This document shows, piece after piece, positions 1 to 8,378 of a stretch of DNA of 31,091 nucleotides. Every line of letters begins with the position of its first letter. Position 1 is the stretch's first letter. The position numbers and the translations under genes were made by a program. The stretch lies in assembly GCA_004555535.1 (NCBI GenBank), contig SFHU01000020.1, forward strand, positions 1-31,091, in the 5' to 3' direction. Under the pieces are notes generated by a model, which searched no databases, was not told where the DNA came from, and saw only the letters and a list, made by a program, of their open reading frames with translations. This stretch comes from Clostridiales bacterium. Its GTDB lineage: Bacteria; Bacillota; Clostridia; Christensenellales; Aristaeellaceae.

Positions 1-964
1 CATCGGCTATGAGGGCCAGGACTACAACGAATACGGCGACATTCTGACCCCGCAGCTGCGCGCGATCGACGGCATCAAGCCGGGCGACTACGCCTTTGCC
101 GAGGCTGCTGCTGCCGGCGTCACCTGCGTGTGCACCGGCCCGGGCAGCTCCAACGTGCTGGGCGGCACCTTCGCGGCGATCAAGACGACGGGCCGGCGCG
201 TGGAGGAGATGCTCGTGCGCGCGGATGTGGCGATGAAGTGCGCGTTCGGCGAGAATCCCAAGCGCTGCTACCGCGAGAAGGGCAACTCCTCGCGCATGTC
301 CACCGCCGCGAAGCTGCGCGAGATGCTCTTCAAGGCGCAGGAATACGACCGCAGACTCCGCGCCGCCGGCGACGACGAGAGCAAGCTGCCGCCGTTTGAC
401 ATGAAGCTGAACGCCCTTCTGCCCGTCATCCGGGGCGAGATCCCGCTCAAGGCGCACGCGCATCAGGCGGACGACATGTTCACCGCCATCCGCATCGCGA
501 AGGAATTCGGCGTCAGGCTGACGCTGGAGCACTGCACCGAGGGCCACCTCGTCGCCGACCTGCTCGCCGCGGAGCACATCCCGATGGCCGTCGGCCCGAC
601 CTTCGGCAATGCGAGCAAGTACGAGCTGCGCAAGAAGACCTGGGAGACCCCGGCGATTCTGGACAAGGCGGGCTGCACGATCAGCATCATCACCGACGCG
701 CCGGTCACGCCGCTGAAGTATCTGCCGCTGTGCGCGGGCTTCGCCGTTCATGCGGGCCTCGACCCGTTCCACGCGCTGCAGGCCATCACGATCAACCCCG
801 CCAGGCACATCGGCATCCAGGAGCGCGTCGGCTCCATCGAGGTCGGCAAGGACGCCGATCTGGTCGTCATGGACGGCAGCTGCTTTGAGATCAGCACAAG
901 CGTCGCGCATGTGTACATCAACGGCGTCGCTCAGCCGGTCAACGTGCATTTCGAGGAAGCCTGA
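1..964 (+). CDS. Amidohydrolase, imidazolonepropionase-like, 5' truncated by window
   Basis: This is the C-terminal part of a metal-dependent amidohydrolase related to imidazolonepropionase and similar cyclic amide hydrolases. The frame is already open at base 2 and its start lies outside the window. Visible hallmarks are the segment TGPGSSNVLGG, a metal-ligand-type HAHQADD stretch, LEHCTEGH, and SIITDAPV, whose Asp fits the family's catalytic/metal Asp. The C-terminal ITINPARHIGI and VGSIEVGKDADLVV motifs are typical of the composite beta-sandwich of this superfamily. The substrate cannot be told from sequence. The frame stops at 962-964 and is followed by a clear intrinsic terminator, so this is the last gene of its transcript. 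Family assignment is firm; the specific reaction is unknown. Confidence 0.88.
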   Translation, partial: IGYEGQDYNEYGDILTPQLRAIDGIKPGDYAFAEAAAAGVTCVCTGPGSSNVLGGTFAAIKTTGRRVEEMLVRADVAMKCAFGENPKRCYREKGNSSRMSTAAKLREMLFKAQEYDRRLRAAGDDESKLPPFDMKLNALLPVIRGEIPLKAHAHQADDMFTAIRIAKEFGVRLTLEHCTEGHLVADLLAAEHIPMAVGPTFGNASKYELRKKTWETPAILDKAGCTISIITDAPVTPLKYLPLCAGFAVHAGLDPFHALQAITINPARHIGIQERVGSIEVGKDADLVVMDGSCFEISTSVAHVYINGVAQPVNVHFEEA

Positions 965-982
965 TTTCATCCACACAAAAAG

Positions 983-1016
983 GGAGCCTGATGGGAAAAA
1001 CCGTCAGGCTCCTTTT
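983..1016 (+). terminator. Intrinsic terminator after the amidohydrolase gene
   Basis: A 9-bp perfect stem (983-991 with 1004-1012) with a 12-base loop is followed by TTTT at 1013-1016. It lies 18 bases after the amidohydrolase stop codon. Confidence 0.85.
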
Positions 1017-1128
1017 GGCTTTGTGCTCTCGCGGCGCATCCGCAGCGCTTTCATACTGGTTTATTTCTGCATCCACGCTTTGAGACTGCGTTTTCTTTTG
1101 AATATCAGACCTGCCGCCCTAAAACCTG

Positions 1129-1190
1129 CCCGGGGCGCTGCCCCGGACCCCGCAAGGGGCTTTGCCCCTTGACCCTTCTTCGCTTCGTGC
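1129..1190 (-). repeat. Two-hairpin intergenic repeat, copy 1
   Basis: Read on the minus strand, this copy starts with a GAAGCGAA-like segment. It then carries a CAAGGGGC/GCCCCTTG hairpin, a GCGGGGTCC spacer and a CCGGGGC/GCCCCGG hairpin. It matches copies at 10881-10944 and 19363-19423 in both sequence and order of parts. It sits in the gap between the convergent amidohydrolase and glucosidase genes. The remaining bases of this gap (1017-1128 and 1191-1220) show nothing I can assign. Confidence 0.85.
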
Positions 1191-1220
1191 CAATGAAAGC
1201 GTTTGGAGGCTGAATCCGGA

Positions 1221-2867
1221 TCATTCTGTCAAATCGATCCTGCATTCCCACGCCCGCAGCGTGTCCGCCTCGCCCGCGCTCTGATAATTGCCCAGCAGCC
1301 GCTTCCCGCGCGAGGCCGCCTGCACGTCGAGCTTTGCTGGCGCATCCGAAAAGTTGCAGGCGACCAGCAGCGTGTGCTTGCCGTCGCAGCGCGTGTAGGC
1401 AAAGACCTGCTCGTCCTCGGGCATCAACAGCGTGAAGTCGCCGTCGATGACGACGGGGTTCTTCCGGCGCAGCCGGATGAGCGCCTTGTAAAAGGAGAGC
1501 ACGGAATCCGGATCGCCCTCCTGCTGCGCGGCGTTGATCGTCACGTAGTTCGGGTTGACGGGCATCCAGGGCTGCGCAGCCGTGAAGCCGGCGTTTGCTT
1601 CTGCCGACCATTGCATCGGCGTGCGCGCGTTGTCGCGGCCCTTGCTGCGGATGGCCTCCATCATCTCCTGCGGCGTGAGCAGGTGCATCTCCTCCACCAG
1701 CTCGTGCCATGCGTTGATCGCCTCGACGTCCCGGCTCTCCTCGATGGAGCGCATCGGGTAGTTCGTCATGCCCAGCTCCTCGCCCTGATAGATGTAGGGC
1801 GTGCCCTGCATCATGTGCAGGCAGGCGGCGAGCATCTTCGCGCTGCGCACGCGGCTGGCCTCGTCCCGGTCGCTGCCAAAGCGGGAGACGCAGCGCGCCT
1901 GGTCGTGGTTGTCCCAGTAGAGGCTGTTCCAGGCTTTGCCGTGCAGTGCGGTCTGCCAGCGGGCGAGCACGGCCTTGAGCTTGGGCAGGCTCGCCCGGTT
2001 CGTGCTCCACTTGCCGAATCGCCCGCCGTCGACTTCCATATGCTCAAACTGGAAGATCATGTTCAGCTCGCCGCCGTCGAGGCTCGCGTAGCGCAGCGCC
2101 TCCTCAGGCGGCGTGCCGGCAGTCTCGCCGACGGTCATGATGTCGTAGCGGCTGAGCACCTCCCGGTTCATCTCGCGGATGTACTCGTGCTCCCTCGGGC
2201 CGTTGCAGATATCCATCTCCGCGCGTCCGTCCGCGATGAGCGCCTCCTCTGGCTTGCCGATCATGTTGATCACGTCCATGCGGAAGCCGTCGATGCCCTT
2301 GTCAAGCCACCAGCGCATCATGTCGTAGACGCCCTCGCGCACGCGCGGCTCGTGCCAGTTCAGGTCGGCCTGCTCGTTGGCGAACATGTGCAGGTAGTAT
2401 TCGCCGGTCGCCTCGTCCTTTCTCCAGGCGGAGCCGGAGAAGACGCTGCGCAGCCGGTTGGGCGCGCCGCCCTCAAACGGCGCGCGCCAGACGTAGAAGC
2501 TGCGCTTGTCGTTTGTCTTGTCCCGCCGGGACTCGCGGAACCACGCGTGCTCCGTCGAGGTGTGGTTGACCACCAGATCCATGACGATGCGCAGTCCGCG
2601 CGCGTGCGCCGCCTCAAGCAGCGCCTCAAAGTCCTCCATCGTGCCGAATTCCGGCGCGATCTTCCGGTAGTCGCTGATGTCGTAGCCGCCGTCCACGCCG
2701 GAATTCTCGTAGACCGGGTTGAGCCAGATCACGTTTGCCCCCAGCGCCTTGATGTAGTCGAGCCGCTGCATGACGCCGCGCAGATCGCCCATGCCGTCCC
2801 CGTTGCCGTCCTGAAAGCTCTTGGGATAGACCTGATAGACGACCGCCTGTTTGAACCAATCACTCAT
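1221..2867 (-). CDS. malL: Oligo-1,6-glucosidase / alpha-glucosidase (GH13)
   Basis: This 548-residue enzyme belongs to GH13 subfamily 31 and hydrolyses terminal alpha-glucosidic bonds of small oligosaccharides in the cytoplasm. The four conserved GH13 regions are present: DLVVNH (97-102), GFRMDVINM with nucleophile Asp198, GETAG with acid/base Glu248, and DNHDQ with Asp322. A Ca-binding-type loop rich in Asp and Asn lies at 20-28. The residue after the nucleophile is Val. In this subfamily Val favours alpha-1,6 linkages, while Thr is seen in alpha-1,4 maltases, so isomaltase-type activity is inferred. There is no signal peptide and the length is normal. The ATG at 2867 lies inside the end of dnaX, with an 8-base overlap, and GTGAGGG upstream is a weak ribosome site. 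Translation is therefore probably coupled to dnaX. Confidence 0.93.
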   Translation of the reverse strand: MSDWFKQAVVYQVYPKSFQDGNGDGMGDLRGVMQRLDYIKALGANVIWLNPVYENSGVDGGYDISDYRKIAPEFGTMEDFEALLEAAHARGLRIVMDLVVNHTSTEHAWFRESRRDKTNDKRSFYVWRAPFEGGAPNRLRSVFSGSAWRKDEATGEYYLHMFANEQADLNWHEPRVREGVYDMMRWWLDKGIDGFRMDVINMIGKPEEALIADGRAEMDICNGPREHEYIREMNREVLSRYDIMTVGETAGTPPEEALRYASLDGGELNMIFQFEHMEVDGGRFGKWSTNRASLPKLKAVLARWQTALHGKAWNSLYWDNHDQARCVSRFGSDRDEASRVRSAKMLAACLHMMQGTPYIYQGEELGMTNYPMRSIEESRDVEAINAWHELVEEMHLLTPQEMMEAIRSKGRDNARTPMQWSAEANAGFTAAQPWMPVNPNYVTINAAQQEGDPDSVLSFYKALIRLRRKNPVVIDGDFTLLMPEDEQVFAYTRCDGKHTLLVACNFSDAPAKLDVQAASRGKRLLGNYQSAGEADTLRAWECRIDLTE

Positions 2868-4512
2868 CCAAAACCCTCACATTCTCCCGCCCGAAGGCGT
2901 CAAACACCCGGTTGAGGTTGGTCTGCGCCTGCTCCTTCGCCGCCTGCTGCGCAGCGAGCACGTTCTTGTCCGACTCGGCGACCGTGCCCTCAATGGCCGC
3001 GCGGAACGTGCAGACATAGCCTGCCGCCGCCGTGAGCGCCTCGGCGACCTGCGCGTTTTTGTCCTCCATGCTCAGCAGCTTGACCGCCATCGCGCCCGAG
3101 CCCTGCGGGAAGACGACCGTAAAGCAGCCGTTTTCCGCCGTCGCCAGCCGTCCCTCCTTCACAAAGCCGAAGATCATCGGCTTTTGCCGGATCTGCCTCA
3201 CGGCCTCCTGCCAGATGCGCTCCGCCTCGGGCGCGGGGCCCTGCGGCGCGCTGGCCGGAGCCGGCGCGGCCTCCCTGGGCGCTTCATCCACGGGCGTCGT
3301 CCTCTCGGCGGCCCTGACCCGCTTCGCCGGCGCGGCGGCGACGGCGCCCTCGCGCAGCTTGCGCTCCAGCTCGCCCACGCGCGCGACCAGCGCCTCGACC
3401 TGCACGCTCTCCTCCGGCGCGCAGGCGCGGATGGCCGCCGTCTCCAACGCAAAGCGCGGCTGCGCGGCCCACTTCATGTCCGTCTCCCCCGCCAGGAAGA
3501 GATCGAGCATGCGCATGAGCCGCTCGCGCGAGGTGCGCTTCGCCTGCGCGGCGTAGGCCTGCGCGTCCTCCTGCGTCGTGTCCAGCAGGTCAGCCGCCTG
3601 CTCCGCGCCGCAGATGCCGGCGAGCATCAGCGCGCGCAGATGAGCGCTGACGTCGCGCGTGAAGACCTGCACCTCGCGCCCCGCGCGCATCATTTCATCG
3701 ATCATCGCAAGCGCGCCGGGCGCGTCCGAGTCGATGAGCCTGTCCGCGAATTCAAAGAGGAAGCCCCTGTCCGCCGCGCCGAGCACGCGCAGCACGAGCG
3801 CCTCCGTCACCCCCTGCCCATCCTCCTGCGCATAGGAGAGGCACATGTCCAGGATCGACCATGCGTCGCGCATGCCGCCCTCCGCCGCACGGGCGATGCG
3901 CGTGAGCGCCGCATCCTCCGCGGCGATCTGTCCCTCCTCAAGCGCCACGCGCAGCCGCGCGACGATCTGCCCGGAGGGGATGCGCCCGAAGTCAAAGCGC
4001 TGGCAGCGGGAGAGGATCGTCGCCGGGAGCTTCTGCGGCTCCGTCGTCGCCAGGATGAAGACGACGTAGGCCGGCGGCTCCTCCAGCGTCTTGAGCAGCG
4101 CGTTGAACGCGCCCGCGGAGAGCATGTGCACCTCGTCGATGATGTAGACGCGGTAGCGGCCCGTCTGCGGCGGATACTTGACCTTCTCGCGCAGGTCGCG
4201 AATCTCGTCGACGCCGTTGTTGCTCGCCGCGTCGATCTCCAGGATGTCGAGGCTGCTCTCCGCCGAGAGCGCCCGGCAGGTCGGGCAGACGCCGCAGGGC
4301 TCGCCGCGCTCGGGCTGCTCGCAGTTGACCGCGCGCGCGAAGACCTTCGCCGTGGAGGTCTTGCCCGTGCCGCGCGTGCCGCAGAAGAGATAGGCGTGCG
4401 CGATGCGCCCGCTCATCACCTGGCTGCGCAGCGTTTTGATGATGGCCTCCTGCCCCACGAAATCGTCAAACCGCGCCGGGCGGTAGCGGCGATACAGCGC
4501 CTGATAGCTCAT
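2860..4512 (-). CDS. dnaX: DNA polymerase III subunit gamma/tau
   Basis: This is the 550-residue clamp-loader ATPase of the replisome. It has the N-terminal MSYQALYRRYRP signature, Walker A GTRGTGKTS (45-53), zinc-site cysteines 64, 73, 76 and 79, Walker B IIDEVHM (124-130), ATTEP sensor 1 and the SRC arginine-finger motif (168-170). The C-terminal region is Ala/Pro-rich, as usual in gamma/tau. The ATG at 4512 is chosen because GGAGG lies 8 bases upstream and the family signature begins there; the frame stays open a further 954 bases upstream, antisense to the permease, and that extension is spurious. I did not see an obvious A-rich slippery site. The downstream glucosidase overlaps its stop codon. 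recR and ybaB, frequent partners of dnaX, are not in this window downstream. Confidence 0.96.
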   Translation of the reverse strand: MSYQALYRRYRPARFDDFVGQEAIIKTLRSQVMSGRIAHAYLFCGTRGTGKTSTAKVFARAVNCEQPERGEPCGVCPTCRALSAESSLDILEIDAASNNGVDEIRDLREKVKYPPQTGRYRVYIIDEVHMLSAGAFNALLKTLEEPPAYVVFILATTEPQKLPATILSRCQRFDFGRIPSGQIVARLRVALEEGQIAAEDAALTRIARAAEGGMRDAWSILDMCLSYAQEDGQGVTEALVLRVLGAADRGFLFEFADRLIDSDAPGALAMIDEMMRAGREVQVFTRDVSAHLRALMLAGICGAEQAADLLDTTQEDAQAYAAQAKRTSRERLMRMLDLFLAGETDMKWAAQPRFALETAAIRACAPEESVQVEALVARVGELERKLREGAVAAAPAKRVRAAERTTPVDEAPREAAPAPASAPQGPAPEAERIWQEAVRQIRQKPMIFGFVKEGRLATAENGCFTVVFPQGSGAMAVKLLSMEDKNAQVAEALTAAAGYVCTFRAAIEGTVAESDKNVLAAQQAAKEQAQTNLNRVFDAFGRENVRVLDE

Positions 4513-4542
4513 GTCTTTCCTCCATAATCCGGATTTGCCCCT

Positions 4543-4571
4543 AGCATAGCACAAAAACGGCGGCTTTACAA
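4543..4571 (-). promoter_or_regulatory. dnaX promoter
   Basis: On the minus strand, TTGTAA (4566-4571) and TATGCT (4543-4548) are separated by 17 bases, with a TGC extended -10 element. The -35 overlaps the -35 of the divergent permease promoter. Confidence 0.6.
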
Positions 4572-4594
4572 GGCTCGCCTGCCGGGTGTACAAT
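4565..4594 (+). promoter_or_regulatory. AEC permease promoter
   Basis: TTTACA (4565-4570) is followed, after 18 bases, by TACAAT (4589-4594). It is divergent from, and overlaps, the dnaX promoter. Confidence 0.55.
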
Positions 4595-4626
4595 ATCAGA
4601 AAACACTCGCTTCCGGAGGCCTTCCC

Positions 4627-5544
4627 ATGAATCTTTCCGCCGTCATTTCCCAACTCGCCGCGCTCTTTCTGATGATTCTGGCGGGCTATATTTCCGCCCG
4701 CGCCGATCTGATCTCGCCGCAGTTCCGCCAGAAGCTCTCCTCCCTGGCGCTCAACACCGCCGCCCCCTGCATCATCCTTTCCTCCGTGCTGGAGAGCGAG
4801 AGCGGCAGCGCCGACATGGCGGCCGCCGTCGGCGTGGGCGTGTTCTTCTTCGCGCTGATGATCGCGCTGGCCGCGCTGCTTGTGCGCGTCTGCCGCGTCC
4901 CCCGGGCGCAGCGCGGGCTGGATCAGCTGATGCTCGTCTTCACCAACGTCGGCTTCATGGGCATCCCCGTCGTCCAGTCGATCTACGGGCCCACGGGCGT
5001 GGCGCTCCTGTCGATGTTCATCCTGATCTTCAACCTCTGCTTCTTCTCCTACGGCGTCCTGCTGATCTCCGGCGGCCTGTCGCTCAACCCTCGCGCGCTG
5101 CTGAACACCTGCATCGTCGCCGCGCTGCTGGCGCTGCTCTTCGGCCTGACCGGCTGGCACCTGCCCGCGCCGGTGGAGACCGCGCTCTCCGCCATCGGCG
5201 CCATGAACACGCCGCTGGCCATGATGATCATCGGCGCGTCCATTGCCCACAGCGACCTGCGCGCCGCCTTCTCCAGCCCCCGCCTCTACCTCGTCAGCCT
5301 GCTGCGCATGGCCGTCATGCCGCTGTGCATCCTGGGCATCGTCGCGGTGCTGCCCATCCCGCGGATGCTCGCGGGCATCTGCGTCGCGCTGGCGGCCATG
5401 CCCGTCGCCGGCAACTGCGCGATGATCTCCGACCTGTATACGCCTGAGGACATGACCGCCTCGCAAGCCGTCATGCTCACCACGCTCCTCTCCGCCGTGA
5501 CGCTGCCGCTGATCTGTGCGGCCATGCTCGCCGTGCTTGCCTGA
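4627..5544 (+). CDS. AEC family transporter
   Basis: This 305-residue integral membrane protein belongs to the auxin efflux carrier (AEC) family of secondary transporters, which in bacteria often move malate, malonate or other small acids. It shows about ten hydrophobic segments. Typical AEC stretches are visible: the N-terminal LAALFLMILAGYISAR, the central FTNVGFMGIPVVQSIYG, and the C-terminal MPVAGNCAMISDLY. The length is normal. The ATG at 4627 has CGGAGG 7 bases upstream. The gene is divergent from dnaX and is followed by peptidase T, which has its own promoter. The substrate cannot be inferred; the neighbouring sugar-acid genes do not prove a link. Confidence 0.9.
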   Translation: MNLSAVISQLAALFLMILAGYISARADLISPQFRQKLSSLALNTAAPCIILSSVLESESGSADMAAAVGVGVFFFALMIALAALLVRVCRVPRAQRGLDQLMLVFTNVGFMGIPVVQSIYGPTGVALLSMFILIFNLCFFSYGVLLISGGLSLNPRALLNTCIVAALLALLFGLTGWHLPAPVETALSAIGAMNTPLAMMIIGASIAHSDLRAAFSSPRLYLVSLLRMAVMPLCILGIVAVLPIPRMLAGICVALAAMPVAGNCAMISDLYTPEDMTASQAVMLTTLLSAVTLPLICAAMLAVLA

Positions 5545-5577
5545 CCCGCCCCCCTTCCAAACCCACGCGCGATCTGC

Positions 5578-5583
5578 TATAAT
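5578..5583 (+). promoter_or_regulatory. Extended -10 promoter for peptidase T
   Basis: A TGC-TATAAT extended -10 lies 50 bases before the chosen peptidase T start. The -35 region (about 5555-5560, TTCCAA) is poor. Confidence 0.5.
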
Positions 5584-5633
5584 GAAGTATCGCTTTCCCT
5601 TTTATATTTCAACGATCAGAGGAGATGTTATTT

Positions 5634-6848
5634 ATGCGCGCCTGCGAACGCTTTCTGAAGTACGTTCAGGTCTACACGACCTCCGACCCCGATTCCACCG
5701 CCGTGCCCAGCTCCGCGCGCCAGCTCGACCTGGCGCGGATGCTCGAAGCGGAAATGAAGGCCCTCGGCCTTGAGGGCGTCCATGTCGATCCATACGGCAT
5801 CGTCTATGGCTGGCTGCCCGCGACGCCCGGCTGCGAGGACGTGCCCGCCCTCGGCTTTATCGCCCACATGGACACCGCGCCGGACTTTTCCGGCGAAAAC
5901 GTGAAGCCGCAAATCATCGAGCACTACGACGGCGGCGACGTGCTCCTCGCGGGCAGCGGCGACGTGCTCAGCGTCGCGGCCTTCCCGTCCCTCAAAAAGC
6001 TCGAGGGCATGACGCTCATCACCACCGACGGCACGACGCTGCTGGGCGCGGACGACAAGGCCGGCATCGCGGAGATCCTCACCGCCGTCGAGGCCGTCCT
6101 CGCCTCCGGCGCGCCGCACGGCAAACTCTGCATCGCCTTCACCCCGGACGAGGAGATTGGCTCCGGCGTCGACCACTTCGACGTGGAGAAGTTCGGCGCG
6201 GCGGCGGCCTATACCCTTGACGGCGGCGAGGAAGGCGAAATCGCCTATGAGACCTTCAACGCCGCCGACGCGAGGGTGACCTTCCGTGGCTTGAGCGTCC
6301 ATCCCGGCTCCTCGAAGGACACGATGATCAACGCCTCGCTCGTCGCCATGGAATACAATGCCCTGCTGCCCGCCGGCGAGACGCCGCGCCTGACCGAGGG
6401 CTACGAGGGCTTCTACCACCTGCATGGCATGGAGGGCGACGTCGAGCAGGCCTCGCTGCACTACATCATCCGCGACCACGACCGCGCCTCCTTCGAGTGC
6501 CGCAAGCAGACGATGCGCCACGCCGCCAAGACGATCAACGAGCGCTACGGCCGCGAGGTCGTGACCCTGGCGATCAAAGACAGCTACTACAACATGGCCG
6601 ACAAGCTCGTCGACCACATGGAGCTCATCGAGAACGCCAGGCGCGCCGCCGCCCTGGCGGGCATGGAGCCCTTCACGGCGCCCGTGCGCGGCGGCACGGA
6701 CGGCTGCCGCCTGTCCTATATGGGCCTGCCGACGCCCGACCTGTGCACCGGCGGCTTCGCGTATCACGGCAAATTCGAGCACATCGCGATGGAGAGCATG
6801 GACCGCTGCGCCAGGATGGTCGAGCTGCTGATGACGAGCGTGCGCTGA
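5634..6848 (+). CDS. pepT: Peptidase T (tripeptide aminopeptidase)
   Basis: This is a cytoplasmic M20B zinc aminopeptidase that removes N-terminal residues from tripeptides (404 residues). Metal-site motifs are visible in order: IAHMDTAPD, LLGADDKAG, PDEEIGSG with the catalytic and metal-binding acids, VHPGSSKDTM in the dimerisation lid, and RGGTDGCRLS near the C-terminus, followed by TGGFAYHGKFE. The ATG at 5634 is preferred over an in-frame ATG at 5625 because AGAGGAG (about 5618-5624) is then spaced properly. The length matches the family. It has its own promoter and may contribute to amino-acid salvage. It is not obviously part of the downstream sugar-acid module. Confidence 0.94.
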   Translation: MRACERFLKYVQVYTTSDPDSTAVPSSARQLDLARMLEAEMKALGLEGVHVDPYGIVYGWLPATPGCEDVPALGFIAHMDTAPDFSGENVKPQIIEHYDGGDVLLAGSGDVLSVAAFPSLKKLEGMTLITTDGTTLLGADDKAGIAEILTAVEAVLASGAPHGKLCIAFTPDEEIGSGVDHFDVEKFGAAAAYTLDGGEEGEIAYETFNAADARVTFRGLSVHPGSSKDTMINASLVAMEYNALLPAGETPRLTEGYEGFYHLHGMEGDVEQASLHYIIRDHDRASFECRKQTMRHAAKTINERYGREVVTLAIKDSYYNMADKLVDHMELIENARRAAALAGMEPFTAPVRGGTDGCRLSYMGLPTPDLCTGGFAYHGKFEHIAMESMDRCARMVELLMTSVR

Positions 6849-6856
6849 GCCCTCGT

Positions 6857-6913
6857 TTTGTACGTCCAGCACAAATACACCCCGAAAACTTTGTGCCGGG
6901 TAACATGTACAAA
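6857..6913. promoter_or_regulatory. Nested inverted repeats upstream of gntP
   Basis: Outer arms TTTGTAC (6857-6863) and GTACAAA (6907-6913) enclose inner arms GCACAAA (6869-6875) and TTTGTGC (6890-6896). All arms are perfect 7-mers. The block lies 80-137 bases before the permease start, where an operator for the linked CdaR-like regulator could sit. Function is inferred. Confidence 0.4.
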
Positions 6914-6946
6914 CCCGACTGACCGACAGTAAAATAGAGTCAATTC

Positions 6947-6971
6947 TTCCCGGAGGGGCTGTTTCCGGGAA
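6947..6971 (+). other. Leader hairpin before gntP
   Basis: Perfect 8-bp arms TTCCCGGA (6947-6954) and TCCGGGAA (6964-6971) enclose a 9-base loop. The ribosome site AAAGGAGGG starts six bases later, so folding could affect message stability or initiation. There is no U-run, so it is not a terminator. Confidence 0.45.
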
Positions 6972-6993
6972 ATCACAAAGGAGGGACTCGTTT

Positions 6994-8352
6994 ATGTCCG
7001 GTCTCGCTCTCATCATCGTGTTCCTGCTGGCCGTTGTCGTCATGATCGTGGCGATCAGCAAGTACAAGGTCCATCCGTTCCTGGCGATCATGGGCATCTC
7101 GCTCATCCTCGCGCTGCTGGCGGGCATTCCGCTGACCAAGATCGCCGACGTGATCGGCTCCGGCTTCTCCGGAACCTTCACCTCCATCGGCATCGTCATC
7201 ATCCTCGGCGCGCTGATCGGCACCATTCTGGAGAAGACCGGCGCCGCGCTCAAGCTGGCTGACCTCGTCGTGCGCATCGTCGGCCAGAAGAATCCGGAGC
7301 TGGCCGTCGAGCTGATGGGCTGGATCGTCTCCATCCCCGTCTTCTGCGACAGCGGCTTCGTCATCCTCAACCCGATCCGCAAGGCCATCGTCAAGCGCAC
7401 CGCGACGTCCTCCGTCGCCATGACGGTCGCACTCTCCGCCGGATTGTACATCTCCCACGTCTTCATCCCGCCGACGCCGGGCCCGATCGCCGCGGCCAGC
7501 ACGCTGGGCATCGGCGACAACCTGCTGCTCGTCATGGGCCTGGGCGTCGTCTGCTCCATCATCCCGCTGATCGCGGGCCTCATCTACGCCAAGGCCATCG
7601 GCAAGAGTGTCAAGAGCGCCGATGAGACCGCCGGCAAGGACGAGGTCGTCAAGACCTATGAGCAGCTCGTCGCCGAGTACGGCAAGCTGCCGGGCGGCGC
7701 GAACGCGCTCGCGCCGCTGGTCGTCCCGATCATCCTGATGGCCCTCGCCTCCATCTCCTCCATGGCCGGCTGGACCGGCTTTGGCGCCGACCTGCTGACC
7801 TTCCTGGGCAAGCCGGTCATCGCGCTGACCGTCGGCACGCTCTGCGCCATCGTGCAGCTCGCCACCGCGGACAAGCTCGATGATCTCTACACCATCACCA
7901 ACGACACGCTCAAGACCGTTGGCCCGATCCTCTTCGTGACCGCCGCGGGCGGCGTGCTGGGCAAGGTCATCGCCTCCTCCTCCATGGTCACCTACATCAC
8001 CGACCATGCTGCCGCGCTGCAGACGATCGGCATCTTCTTCCCGTTCATCCTCGCCGCGATCCTCAAGAGCGCGCAGGGCTCCTCCACCGTCGCCATCACG
8101 ACGACGGCGGGCATCGTCGCTCCGCTGCTCGAGGTGCTGGGCTTTGCCTCTCCGGCGCGCGCTGCGCTGGTCGTCATGGCCATCGGCGCCGGCGCGATGA
8201 CGGTCTCCCATGCCAACGACTCCTACTTCTGGGTGGTCACCAACTTTGGCGACATGACGCCGGAGCAGGGCTACAAGACGCAGACCGCGATGACCCTCGT
8301 GCTGGGCGTCGCCTCCATGGTCGGCATCTTCATCCTCTCCCTCGTCCTGTGA
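6994..8352 (+). CDS. GntP family gluconate/sugar-acid permease
   Basis: This 452-residue proton-coupled permease of the gluconate:H+ symporter (GntP) family has about a dozen hydrophobic segments. Family-typical stretches include the N-terminal HPFLAIMGISLILALLAG, then GIVIILGALIGTILEKTG, SIPVFCDSGFVIL, a KSAQGSSTVAI block and a SHANDSYFWVV block near the C-terminus. Members carry gluconate, glycerate, idonate or hydroxybutyrate. The next genes, a glycerate kinase and a CdaR-type regulator, suggest glycerate or a related acid as the substrate (inference). The ATG at 6994 has AAAGGAGGG 7 bases upstream. A strong hairpin with a T-run follows its stop, so downstream genes are probably expressed at a lower level. 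Confidence 0.93.
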   Translation: MSGLALIIVFLLAVVVMIVAISKYKVHPFLAIMGISLILALLAGIPLTKIADVIGSGFSGTFTSIGIVIILGALIGTILEKTGAALKLADLVVRIVGQKNPELAVELMGWIVSIPVFCDSGFVILNPIRKAIVKRTATSSVAMTVALSAGLYISHVFIPPTPGPIAAASTLGIGDNLLLVMGLGVVCSIIPLIAGLIYAKAIGKSVKSADETAGKDEVVKTYEQLVAEYGKLPGGANALAPLVVPIILMALASISSMAGWTGFGADLLTFLGKPVIALTVGTLCAIVQLATADKLDDLYTITNDTLKTVGPILFVTAAGGVLGKVIASSSMVTYITDHAAALQTIGIFFPFILAAILKSAQGSSTVAITTTAGIVAPLLEVLGFASPARAALVVMAIGAGAMTVSHANDSYFWVVTNFGDMTPEQGYKTQTAMTLVLGVASMVGIFILSLVL

Positions 8353-8378
8353 CCGGCTGACAACGATATCCGCCCGAC

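Noticed and set aside
1203..2915. Long open frame antisense to the glucosidase (570 codons); similar antisense frames at 2851-4527, 11075-12760, 20320-22173 and 25448-27427
   Set aside because: They mirror strongly conserved genes on the other strand and have Arg/Ala/Val/His-rich, domain-free products, as expected from GC-rich third positions.
4513..5466. Upstream in-frame extension of dnaX
   Set aside because: It is antisense to the AEC permease, low complexity, and the true dnaX start at 4512 has a strong ribosome site and the family N-terminal signature.
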